Assembly (NCBI GenBank): GCA_035621215.1
Contig: CP141729.1
Location: 2,440,944 to 2,504,943 of the forward strand
Length of the DNA stretch: 64,000 bases
Reading direction: 5' to 3'
From: Oscillospiraceae bacterium MB08-C2-2
GTDB taxonomy: Bacteria; Bacillota; Clostridia; Oscillospirales; Ruminococcaceae
The notes under the pieces were generated by a model. It ran no database searches and was not told the DNA's origin. It worked only from the letters and a program-made list of their open reading frames with translations. Position numbers and translations under genes: made by a program. This document shows, in pieces, positions 17,323-24,340 of this stretch; position 1 is the stretch's first letter, and every line of letters begins with the position of its first letter.

Positions 17323-18330
17323 ATGGCAAATTACGAAAATGTAAAAATTGACAAAGGCTTTTACAAAAGTGCAGGCGGCTTTAGCGCTCAGTTGGAGCGG
17401 CTCGATCCCACCAGCCAGTATGCCGGAACCCAGCTGGAAGGGCTGGATGCCTTTCAGCGCCAGCTTAAGCGGTTTGATATCAAGGTCAGCGGCCCGGCCA
17501 GTGACATTGTAGCCAAGTTTTTCTCCACTGGCGATAGTGCGGCCCTGTTCCCCGAATATGTGGCCCGGGCCGTTGGGCAGGGTGCCAGAGAAAACAGCAT
17601 TCTTGAGCAGATTATTGCCGCCCGCACCGACATCAACGCTTTGGATTACCGCTCTATCCTGACCAAGTGTGCCGTTTCGGGAACCCAGCCAGTGGCTGAG
17701 GGCGCAGAGCTTCCGGAATCGGTGATCTCCCTCAAAGAAGATTTGGTGCGGCTTTCCAAGTATGGTTGCTTGCTTTCCGCCTCCTACGAGGCCATTAAAT
17801 TCCAGCGCATTGATCTCTTTAGCGTGGCTTTGAGCCAGTCCGGCGATCAGATGGTGCGCAGTCAGCTTGCCAAGGCCATTAAAACCCTGCTGGATGGCGA
17901 TGGTCATTCCGATGCCGCCGCTGTTACCCAGACAGCCGCAGCGGGAATCCTTACCTATCAGGATTTAATCAGACTTTGGGCGAAATACGAAAACTTTGAG
18001 CTGAATACTCTGCTGGCTTCCCCCGATATGGTGGTGAAAATGCTGGGGATTCCCGAGTTCCAGAACCCGCAGACCGGCCTGAACTTCCAAGGCACCGGCA
18101 CCTTGAGCACACCGCTGGGGGCAAGGCTGATCAAATGCAGTGCAGTGCCCGCCGGTACCGTCATCGGGCTGGATAAGCGCTATGCCTTGGAAATGGTCTG
18201 CGCCGGGGGCGTTACGGTGGAACACGATAAGCTGATCAACACCCAGCTGGAGCGGGCGGCCATTACCTCCATTGTGGGCTTCTCCAAGATTTTTCCCGAG
18301 GCTGTGCAGGCGCTCAAGCTCAAATCTTAG
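17323..18330 (+). CDS. Phage major capsid protein
   Basis: 335 residues with a strong site (ACGGAGGG) nine bases before the ATG. Placement after portal and protease, high expression signals and the strong hairpin after the gene all fit the main capsid subunit. Internal stretches such as FSTGDSAALFPEYVARAV, ILEQIIAARTDINALDYRS, and TLLASPDMVVKMLGIPEF agree with the HK97-fold capsid proteins of this cluster type. No separate decoration protein is seen. Confidence 0.87.
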   Translation: MANYENVKIDKGFYKSAGGFSAQLERLDPTSQYAGTQLEGLDAFQRQLKRFDIKVSGPASDIVAKFFSTGDSAALFPEYVARAVGQGARENSILEQIIAARTDINALDYRSILTKCAVSGTQPVAEGAELPESVISLKEDLVRLSKYGCLLSASYEAIKFQRIDLFSVALSQSGDQMVRSQLAKAIKTLLDGDGHSDAAAVTQTAAAGILTYQDLIRLWAKYENFELNTLLASPDMVVKMLGIPEFQNPQTGLNFQGTGTLSTPLGARLIKCSAVPAGTVIGLDKRYALEMVCAGGVTVEHDKLINTQLERAAITSIVGFSKIFPEAVQALKLKS

Positions 18331-18342
18331 AATACATTGGGC

Positions 18343-18377
18343 AGAGCCGGGGGAAGAACCCTTTCCCCGGCTCTTTT
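18343..18377 (+). terminator. Terminator-like hairpin after the capsid gene
   Basis: AGAGCCGGGGGAA and TTCCCCGGCTCT form a 12-bp GC-rich stem, followed by TTTT. Partial termination here would keep capsid transcripts more abundant than downstream connector transcripts, as in many phages. Confidence 0.75.
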
Positions 18378-18432
18378 GACCCATTCAGGAGGTGAAAAGA
18401 ATGCTGGATATCCAGCGGATTGAAGAAATTTT

Positions 18433-18798
18433 TTGCAGCTTTCCGGCATGACCCGGGAGGAAGGTGCCGCGTGGCTTTACCTTTGCGCCGGGGCAAAGGC
18501 GGCCATTACCAGACGCATTCGCCCCCAGACAGACACAGCGGCCTGCTTAGAGGGGCTTTTGCTGGCGGCGGGTGCTATGGCCTTTCGGGATTATACTCTG
18601 ATGAAAGGCTCCGATACCCAAGGGGTGCAGGAGGCCCGGGTGGGGGATGTTACCGTCAAGCTTTCCGGGGAAAGTGCGGCGGAGGAGGCCCGGCGGCTGG
18701 CACAGCATTTTCTGGAACAGGTTGCCTATTGTCTGGTTCCCGAAAGCATTGCCTTCCGCCTGACCGGTGGGGCGGAACAGGAGGAAACCCATGCTTGA
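18433..18798 (+). CDS. Head-tail connector protein, apparently frameshifted near its start
   Basis: About 121 residues from TTG 18433. The helical pattern MTREEGAAWLYLCAGAKAAITRRI fits gp6-like head-tail connectors. The real ribosome site (AGGAGG) belongs to an ATG at 18401, whose frame reads MLDIQRIEEIF and then stops at TGA 18446. One extra T in the T6 run at 18429-18434 would join the two frames exactly. Either the run has lost a base, or the reading is off by one, or slippage restores it. Without this, the body would depend on a TTG or ATG with no ribosome site. Confidence 0.65.
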   Translation: MQLSGMTREEGAAWLYLCAGAKAAITRRIRPQTDTAACLEGLLLAAGAMAFRDYTLMKGSDTQGVQEARVGDVTVKLSGESAAEEARRLAQHFLEQVAYCLVPESIAFRLTGGAEQEETHA

Positions 18799-19108
18799 AA
18801 AAATCAAAGCCGCCTTGGGGCTGACCGGCGCCCTTTGCATCCTACAGCGGGGCAGCCAGCGGCAGACCTTTACCGCCAGCGTACAGACAAACACGGGCAG
18901 GCAGGAGAAATACACCCTCATTGGCCGCAGAAGTGGGGAATACCGTCTTTATACCGCCGACCCGGTGGGTCTGGGGCTTCTTCCCCGGGATGTGATTTTT
19001 TATAAGGAGCGGGAATACGCAGTGACTCATATCAAGCGTATGCAAGCCTTTGGTAAAACCGCCTTTCTGACAGCCGAGCTGGAAAGCTGGGTGGAGGATA
19101 CGCCATGA
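18791..19108 (+). CDS. Putative head-tail joining (stopper) protein
   Basis: 105 residues from the ATG at 18791 (AGGAGGAAACCC upstream), overlapping the connector gene by eight bases. It is small and beta-rich, with a YTLIGRRSGEYRLYTADP stretch and GDVIFYKE-like turn, in the position where tailed phages encode the stopper that closes the connector. Assignment rests mainly on gene order; there is no diagnostic motif. Confidence 0.55.
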   Translation: MLEKIKAALGLTGALCILQRGSQRQTFTASVQTNTGRQEKYTLIGRRSGEYRLYTADPVGLGLLPRDVIFYKEREYAVTHIKRMQAFGKTAFLTAELESWVEDTP

Positions 19109-19551
19109 TAGACGGTGTTGTGGAAATGAAAACCAGCCTCTTTAACTGGCTGGATAGTTCTTCAATGGGGCGCAGTGTGCTTTTTGTTATGGAGTATCCA
19201 AGCTATTCCATGGCGGGGCCTCAAAAGGAATCGCAGATTGTGATTTCAGTGGAGCGGCTGGAGGTTCTCCCCGGCGGGCTGGGCGGCTATGCGGCGGCGA
19301 ATAGCACCGGCCAGCCCATTACCGGTAAGACTGTTCGGGGAACGCTGATTCTGGAGATTTTTGCAGCGCCCCGCCACTCAGGGAACCGGTGCTCCTTTTA
19401 TTTTGATGAGCTGCGCAGCGTGCTTCTTCTGCCGGAATGCCCGGTTGCGGTCAGAAGCATCACAGCGGGAAAAATCTTTTTTGACCCGGAGGCAGGAGCC
19501 AACCGCCTGCCTGTGCGGGTGCAGGTGGAATTTGGATGGGCACAGGGATAA
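19105..19551 (+). CDS. Putative tail terminator / tail completion protein
   Basis: 148 residues; ATG overlaps the previous stop (ATGA). Alternating beta strands and the region EFGWAQ at the C terminus suit a tail terminator. The position between the stopper and the tail tube supports this. No motif is decisive. A DFP-like or minor capsid role cannot be excluded. Confidence 0.5.
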   Translation: MIDGVVEMKTSLFNWLDSSSMGRSVLFVMEYPSYSMAGPQKESQIVISVERLEVLPGGLGGYAAANSTGQPITGKTVRGTLILEIFAAPRHSGNRCSFYFDELRSVLLLPECPVAVRSITAGKIFFDPEAGANRLPVRVQVEFGWAQG

Positions 19552-19583
19552 TGGGGTGCCAAGAAAAGAAAGGGGGATAGCCT

Positions 19584-19964
19584 GTGGGCTATCGGGTATC
19601 GGGCGAGGAAATTACCCTGCGGGCCGGGGGCCTTGTGATGGCCGCCGTTCAAAGCTACAGCTGCAAAATCAGCCGGGAGCCGATGATTGTCTGGGCATAC
19701 GGGGAGGAACAGCCTGCTAAAATCGGCTGTGGCCCCAAGACTTACACACTGGAACTGCATCGGCTGCGGCTGAACCCCGGTTTTAGTGATGGTGTGGATT
19801 TTAGCGGTCTTTCGGATTTTCAGGTGGAAGTCAGGCGTCCGGGAAAAACCCTCTTGTATGAGGGCTGCTGCTGGAAGGAGCTGACCGAAACGGCTGGGCT
19901 GGAGGGAGGCTTGGCCGAAAAGATCGTGGTGCTGGCCGCCTCCTGCCGGGAAATGGCCGTTTAA
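19584..19964 (+). CDS. Putative tail tube protein
   Basis: 126 residues from a GTG, with AAGGGGG about eight bases upstream. Beta-rich with the pattern SYSCKISREPMIVWAYG and TYTLELHRLRL, like the short tube subunits of PBSX-type contractile tails (XkdM-like), although it is slightly shorter than usual. No sheath gene precedes it, which is unusual if the tail were contractile. Confidence 0.5.
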   Translation: MGYRVSGEEITLRAGGLVMAAVQSYSCKISREPMIVWAYGEEQPAKIGCGPKTYTLELHRLRLNPGFSDGVDFSGLSDFQVEVRRPGKTLLYEGCCWKELTETAGLEGGLAEKIVVLAASCREMAV

Positions 19965-19984
19965 GAGATTGGAGGGGAACAAGG

Positions 19985-20116
19985 ATGCAGGATCTATTGG
20001 AACAGTACTCCTTACAGGAACTGCCTTTTGAAGAGGAGGCGCTGGTGGAGCGGCTGAGCCGCCAGCTGGATTTTCTGGCAAGGCGGCTCCCCACCGACTT
20101 TGAAGGGGAGGACTGA
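19985..20116 (+). CDS. 43-residue acidic phage protein
   Basis: Reads MQDLLEQYSLQELPF, continues helical and acidic and ends FEGED. GGAGGGGAAC lies upstream and the stop is two bases before the next gene, so it is a real translated frame. It occupies the place where tail chaperones and the tape measure are expected (between tube and baseplate genes). It could be a remnant of the chaperone or a separate small protein. Confidence 0.6.
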   Translation: MQDLLEQYSLQELPFEEEALVERLSRQLDFLARRLPTDFEGED

Positions 20117-20118
20117 GG

Positions 20119-20466
20119 ATGGAAAAAATGAAGCTGGGGGATTTTGAATTCCCCCACAACCCCGAATCCATTCTGTTGCAGGAGGGGGAGCAGCTGGCGG
20201 TGCACTTTCTGCCGGGTGTGGGTGAGCAAGTGCAGTGGATGGGGCATAAGGCCCGGAAAATCACCTGTAAGGGCCGAATGTGCGGCACAAGCGCCCAGCA
20301 GACCCAAACTCTGCTGGAAAGCCTTCGCCAGCAGTGCCGCAAGGGGCTGTTTACCCTGCGGCTGCCGGGTATGGGAACGGTGAATGCCTATGCCGCCCAA
20401 CTGGAAATACAGGCGGAGGGGGATGGTAAAATCATCCCCTACACGTTGGTTTTGGTGGAGGGATAA
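20119..20466 (+). CDS. XkdP-like baseplate protein without LysM domain
   Basis: 115 residues. The start (LGDFEFPHNPESILL) matches the FPxNPES opening of XkdP/LysM-type tail proteins, and the domain ends with IPYTLVLVEG. In related phages a LysM domain follows; here the protein stops directly. It is directly upstream of the hub gene, as in PBSX. The role is probably a baseplate or tail-tip connection between tube and hub. Confidence 0.6.
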   Translation: MEKMKLGDFEFPHNPESILLQEGEQLAVHFLPGVGEQVQWMGHKARKITCKGRMCGTSAQQTQTLLESLRQQCRKGLFTLRLPGMGTVNAYAAQLEIQAEGDGKIIPYTLVLVEG

Positions 20467-20469
20467 ACC

Positions 20470-21420
20470 ATGGCGGACATTCGAGTAACCAGAACCCTGT
20501 GGGATTTTCAGGAGACAGCCGAGCTGGAGGGCTTTGTTTCTGCCGAGCTGCTCCGGGGGCTGGATAGCCCCGCCGCCAGCCTGCGCCTTGTTTTATCCTG
20601 CAAGGAAATGCCGGAGGAGCTTTCGGAGGTGTGGCTGTATGATGGGCAGGAGGAGCTGTTTGCCGGAAAGGTGGATACCCAGCGCTTTGTTTATGGAAAG
20701 AGCGGGGCTTTTCTGGAGCTGGAGGCCCGTTCCCGGGAGGCGGTTCTGCTGGATAATCAGGCAAAGCCCGGGGAGCTTTCTTCCCCCACGCTGCTGACCC
20801 TTTCCCAACGGTGCGCCCAGCCCTATGGCTTTACCCTCCTGCGTACAGGGGGCAACGGCAGGCTGAATTTTTACAACATTCCCCGGGGCATCAGCGAGTG
20901 GGAGGCCATGGCCGGTTATGCCCAGCTGGCCTTTCAGGAAAGCCTTTATATGCAGGGCGGCACCATTGTGGTGGGCAATCCCCCGGGGCAGGAGACCATC
21001 ACCCTTTCCAATTCCCGGGCCACTGGGCAGCGTTTTATCAGCCTGACCCGGGAAAACCGCAACAGCAAAATAATTTCGGAGGTTTATCTGCGGGATAACA
21101 GCGGTGCCTATTCCACCCGGGTGATCAACTACGATAACCCGGGCGGCCTTGCAGACCGCAAGCGCTATATGGTGCCCCTCACCGATTATTCCATGAGCCC
21201 CCGGTGGGAGGGGCAGGAAAAAATCCGCCGGGCCATGCTGGAAAAGGAAACAGTCCGGGCGGTGCTGCCCGGCTATGTGCAGGCGGCTCCGGGGGATGCG
21301 GTCCGGGTGCGGGATAGCGTTGTGGTGCTGGAAAATTTGCAGGTCTATCAGGTAACCCACCGCTTTGGCAAGGAGGGCGCCACAACTGTTTTGAACCTGA
21401 TCAGCAGCCTTTACAGCTAA
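20470..21420 (+). CDS. Baseplate hub protein, gpD / XkdQ-like
   Basis: 316 residues. Fits the late-control D family: an N-terminal barrel with WLYDGQEELFAGKV, then the middle HGFT-like part (YGFTLLRTG), SEWEAMAGYAQLAFQESLYMQGG, and a C-terminal VQAAPGDAVRV..QVYQVTHRFG segment. Three copies would form the hub at the tail tip. Neighbouring spike gene agrees. Confidence 0.8.
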   Translation: MADIRVTRTLWDFQETAELEGFVSAELLRGLDSPAASLRLVLSCKEMPEELSEVWLYDGQEELFAGKVDTQRFVYGKSGAFLELEARSREAVLLDNQAKPGELSSPTLLTLSQRCAQPYGFTLLRTGGNGRLNFYNIPRGISEWEAMAGYAQLAFQESLYMQGGTIVVGNPPGQETITLSNSRATGQRFISLTRENRNSKIISEVYLRDNSGAYSTRVINYDNPGGLADRKRYMVPLTDYSMSPRWEGQEKIRRAMLEKETVRAVLPGYVQAAPGDAVRVRDSVVVLENLQVYQVTHRFGKEGATTVLNLISSLYS

Positions 21421-21450
21421 GTAAGAAGTCGTCAAAGGAGGAACCATACA

Positions 21451-21783
21451 ATGAAGCTTTATGGCAAAACCGCCAAAACCACAGAGGCCCCGCTGGTGGG
21501 TCATATGCTGAGCAGTACCACGCCGGTGGGGGTTTCTTCTTATGCCCATGCCCGCATGTTTGCGCCGGCCGGCATTGATTACCTCCCCAAAAGCAGCGAT
21601 AAAATGCTGATTCTGCCGGTGGATGGGGTGAATCTTTGCTTGGGTGCGCCCTGTGATACCACCGGGCTTGCGGAAGGTGAGCTGCGCCTGAGGGCCAAGA
21701 GCGGTGCGTATATCCACCTGAAAAGCAACGGTGAGGTGGTCATCAACGGTCTGCGAATCAGCGCACAGGGCAAGATTCTTTAA
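21451..21783 (+). CDS. Baseplate spike, gpV/gp45-like
   Basis: 110 residues with AAAGGAGG eleven bases upstream. It has an OB-like N-terminal half (ILPVDGVNLCLGAPCD) and an end with the trimeric beta-helix pattern seen in phage spikes (AYIHLKSNGEVVINGLRIS). It is short compared with the usual 180-220 residues. It is the last gene of the cluster and is followed by a terminator; sheath initiators, wedge and fibre genes are missing. Confidence 0.7.
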   Translation: MKLYGKTAKTTEAPLVGHMLSSTTPVGVSSYAHARMFAPAGIDYLPKSSDKMLILPVDGVNLCLGAPCDTTGLAEGELRLRAKSGAYIHLKSNGEVVINGLRISAQGKIL

Positions 21784-21807
21784 GCAATAGGCTTTGAGCC
21801 TTGCGAA

Positions 21808-21853
21808 GAACAGGAAATTTTCCCCAAGTGGGGAAGGTGCCCTGTTCTTTTTT
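21808..21853 (+). terminator. Terminator closing the phage-type cluster
   Basis: GAACAGG/CCTGTTC outer stem with an inner TTCCCC/GGGGAA hairpin, followed by seven T. It lies 24 bases after the spike gene. Confidence 0.88.
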
Positions 21854-21889
21854 TATGCCGCCGGCATTAGATCTGCCGGGGCCTATCCA

Positions 21890-21918
21890 TTGACAAAACC
21901 CAGCCAAAATAGTATGAT
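21890..21918 (+). promoter_or_regulatory. Predicted sigma-A promoter for yicC
   Basis: TTGACA, exactly 17 bases, TATGAT. It separates the yicC-remA-gmk-rpoZ transcript from the phage-type cluster. Confidence 0.75.
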
Positions 21919-22011
21919 GTAGAGACATATGGAATGTCAGCAAAGGCCTCTGTCATTCGGCTTCGGAGAGCGCTTTTCCCTGTGCCGGAGGCAGTCGAAA
22001 AGGAACGATTT

Positions 22012-22887
22012 ATGAACAGTATGACCGGATACGGAAGAGCCCAGCTTATAAAGAATGGCCGGGAGCTGCTGGTGGAAGTTAAATCGGTGAACCACCGCTT
22101 TTTTGAATACAGCCCCCGCATTCCCAGAAGCTACGGCTATTTGGAGGAAAAGCTCAAGGGCCTTGTTCGCCAGAGTGTTTCCAGAGGTAAGGTGGATGTG
22201 AGCGTTTCCATCTCGCTGGTGGAAGGCTCGGGAACGGATGTTGAGATTGACCGTGAGCTGGCCGGCTCCTATGTAAGCGCCCTGCGCAAGGTGGGCGAAG
22301 AACTGGGGCTTCGGGACGATCTTTCCCTGAGTGCCGTTGCCCGTTTCCACGATATTTTCCTCATCAAAAAAGCCCCCGAAAACGAAGGCGAGATTTGGGC
22401 GGCGGTGGAGGAAGCTGGCTTGGCGGCCTTGGCCGCCTACAATGCCATGCGGGCTCTGGAGGGCGAAAAGCTGGGGCAGGATATCACCCAGCGGCTGGAT
22501 ACCATTGAGGAATATGTGGCCCAGGTGGAACAGCGCAGCCCCCAGACCCTTGAGGAATACCGTAGCCGCCTGTATGCCAAAATGGCCGAGGTTCTGGCCG
22601 ATGCCCGGGTTGAGGAAAGCCGCATTTTGCAGGAGGCCGCTGTTTTTGCCGAGAAAATAGCAGTGGCGGAAGAAACAGTCCGCCTGCGCAGCCATCTTGG
22701 CCAAATGCGGGAAATGCTGGATTCCAAAGAGCCTATCGGCCGCAAACTGGATTTTGTGGTTCAAGAAATGAACCGGGAGGCCAACACCATCGGCTCCAAG
22801 GCACAGGATATTTCCGTTGCCAAATGGGTGGTGGAAATTAAATCCGAAATCGAGAAAATCCGAGAGCAAATCCAAAATATTGAATAG
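22012..22887 (+). CDS. yicC: YicC/YloC family endoribonuclease
   Basis: 291 residues from the ATG at 22012 (AAGGAAC upstream); the frame runs open further upstream. Hallmarks: MNSMTGYGRA at the start, EVKSVNHRF, and the C-terminal DUF1732 part ending KLDFVVQEMNREANTIGSKA and EIKSEIEKIREQIQNIE. Family members are Mn-dependent endoribonucleases that act in small-RNA and mRNA decay. It heads the conserved cluster with remA, gmk and rpoZ, although a family B repeat separates it from remA. Confidence 0.95.
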   Translation: MNSMTGYGRAQLIKNGRELLVEVKSVNHRFFEYSPRIPRSYGYLEEKLKGLVRQSVSRGKVDVSVSISLVEGSGTDVEIDRELAGSYVSALRKVGEELGLRDDLSLSAVARFHDIFLIKKAPENEGEIWAAVEEAGLAALAAYNAMRALEGEKLGQDITQRLDTIEEYVAQVEQRSPQTLEEYRSRLYAKMAEVLADARVEESRILQEAAVFAEKIAVAEETVRLRSHLGQMREMLDSKEPIGRKLDFVVQEMNREANTIGSKAQDISVAKWVVEIKSEIEKIREQIQNIE

Positions 22888-22913
22888 CGGGTGCTGACAA
22901 AGGTCTGCCTCGC

Positions 22914-23006
22914 TGTGGGAGGGTATCCAATACCCCCACACAAGCCCCCCGGATTGCGCTTCTTAGGCGCAAAAAAAGAGGAATTCATGGGTCGAAATCA
23001 ATTCGA
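22914..23006 (-). repeat. Family B dispersed repeat, inverted copy
   Basis: Read on the minus strand it gives TCGAATTGATTTCGAC, CTCTTTTTTTGCGCC-hairpin-GGCGC, CCGGGGGGC, and GGGGGTATTGGATACCCCC, the same order as the copy at 14504-14613. It lies between yicC and remA. Confidence 0.75.
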
Positions 23007-23128
23007 GTGGGTCAGAATTCCCAACTGAGACCACAAGGCCTTTCATTTAGCAACAAATATGTTACAGTCTGATTGAATAGTCTCACCGGGACATCTTTAA
23101 AATACCGTAAGGGCTAGGAGGATTATCC

Positions 23129-23389
23129 TTGAAACTTATTAACATTGGCTTTGGCAATATGGTATCGGCTAACCGGCTGATTGCCATAGTCAGTCCCGAA
23201 TCGGCCCCCATTAAAAGAATTATTCAGGAGGCTCGGGATAAGGGTGCACTGATTGACGCAACCTATGGCAGACGCACCCGGGCGGTGATCATCACCGATT
23301 CCGATCATGTGATTCTTTCAGCGGTTCAGCCGGAAACGGTGGCCAACCGCATTATTGATGACGATGACGAGGAGGTAGAGGATGATTGA
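23129..23389 (+). CDS. remA: RemA / DUF370 regulator
   Basis: 86 residues from a TTG with AGGAGG about seven bases upstream. Conserved sequence [28 protein letters not shown] is unmistakable for RemA, a DNA-binding activator of matrix genes in Bacillus and a protein of wider use in clostridia. The C terminus is very acidic ([10 protein letters not shown]). Its stop overlaps the gmk start, and remA-gmk-rpoZ form an operon. Confidence 0.95.
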   Translation: MKLINIGFGNMVSANRLIAIVSPESAPIKRIIQEARDKGALIDATYGRRTRAVIITDSDHVILSAVQPETVANRIIDDDDEEVEDD

Positions 23390-24005
23390 TCCCGGCCTGC
23401 TTATCGTGCTTTCCGGCCCCTCCGGCGTGGGCAAGGATGCCCTCTTAGGCGAATTTCTGGAGGATAACCCGGATTGTGCCCTTTCGGTTTCCGCCACCAC
23501 CCGGCCGCCCCGAGCCACTGAGGTGAACGGGCGTGAATACCACTTTGTCTCCCGGGAAGAATTTAAAGGGATGATTGAGGCCGGCCAAATGCTGGAATGG
23601 GCCGAATATTCCGGGAATTTTTATGGCACCCCCCGGCATACAGTGGAACAGGAGCTGGCCCGGGGCAAAAGCGTCATCCTGAAAATAGAGGTGCAGGGAG
23701 CCTTGCAGATCAAAAAGGATTTCCCCGATGCTCTGTTTGTTTTTCTGGCACCTCCCTCCATGGAGGTGCTGGTTCAGCGCCTGACCAACCGCAAAACCGA
23801 GGATGAAGAAATGCTCAAGAAGCGCCTTCAAACCGCCACCTTTGAGCTTGCGCAGCTGGGCTCCTATGACTATGTTATTGTCAATGAAAATCTCTGCGAG
23901 GCAGCTGCGGATTTAACCGCTGTGGTGCGGGCGGCAAAATGCACCCTTTCCTACAAAAAGCCAATTATCGATCAATTACTGAAAGAGGTAATCACCCATG
24001 CTTAG
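23382..24005 (+). CDS. gmk: Guanylate kinase
   Basis: 207 residues. Phosphorylates GMP to GDP with ATP. The P-loop reads [11 protein letters not shown] (residues 8-18), followed by [23 protein letters not shown] (GMP-binding) and the lid [14 protein letters not shown]. The substrate region [14 protein letters not shown] and RLTNRKTE are also conserved. It overlaps remA by eight bases and rpoZ by eight bases. Confidence 0.98.
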   Translation: MIDPGLLIVLSGPSGVGKDALLGEFLEDNPDCALSVSATTRPPRATEVNGREYHFVSREEFKGMIEAGQMLEWAEYSGNFYGTPRHTVEQELARGKSVILKIEVQGALQIKKDFPDALFVFLAPPSMEVLVQRLTNRKTEDEEMLKKRLQTATFELAQLGSYDYVIVNENLCEAAADLTAVVRAAKCTLSYKKPIIDQLLKEVITHA

Positions 24006-24192
24006 ACCCTCCATGAACCAAATTATCAGTGTAAACGACAGCTATTATGAATTTGTTGTGGCAGTGGCCCAAAGGGCGAGGGATATTGCGGATCAATCCG
24101 AAAACGAAGGAATCTACCTTGTTGAAAAGCCGGTAAAGCTGGCTGTGGAGGAATTTGCAGCGGGCAAGATTAAGGTCAGCGATATGATCTAA
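23998..24192 (+). CDS. rpoZ: RNA polymerase omega subunit
   Basis: 64 residues. Pattern [21 protein letters not shown], the ARDIA core and the KPVKLAVEEFAAGKI end are typical of clostridial omega. It assists assembly of the beta-prime subunit. In many Firmicutes coaBC follows; here the next gene is priA after 148 bases. Confidence 0.93.
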   Translation: MLRPSMNQIISVNDSYYEFVVAVAQRARDIADQSENEGIYLVEKPVKLAVEEFAAGKIKVSDMI

Positions 24193-24340
24193 GCAGTTAT
24201 GCCGTCTGGGGGGCTTTTCCGGGTGAGTGTTCACAGCGGCAGGCCCCTTTTTGCTCCTAAAAAACAGTCTGTATCATCGGTGGCCGCAACACGGCCGCTG
24301 GTCAGCAGCTTTTTCACACCCATTTTTCGGGAGGCAAGCC

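Larger units (their letters stand above)
12671..21783 (+). mobile_element. Compact phage-type packaging, capsid and baseplate gene cluster
   Basis: About 9.1 kb, all on the plus strand: small and large terminase, portal, protease, major capsid, connector proteins, tail terminator, tail tube, baseplate hub and spike. The order matches a PBSX-like/myophage morphogenesis block. There is no integrase, repressor, replication gene, sheath, tape measure, tail fibre, holin or endolysin. All frames except one connector are intact. It sits between trmL and yicC, both conserved chromosomal genes, with no direct repeats seen at its ends. It is either a decayed prophage or a retained particle-forming cluster. 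Confidence 0.8.

Noticed and set aside
24193-24340. Remnant of coaBC between rpoZ and priA
   Set aside because: The gap is 148 bases and shows no CoaB or CoaC motif in any frame.
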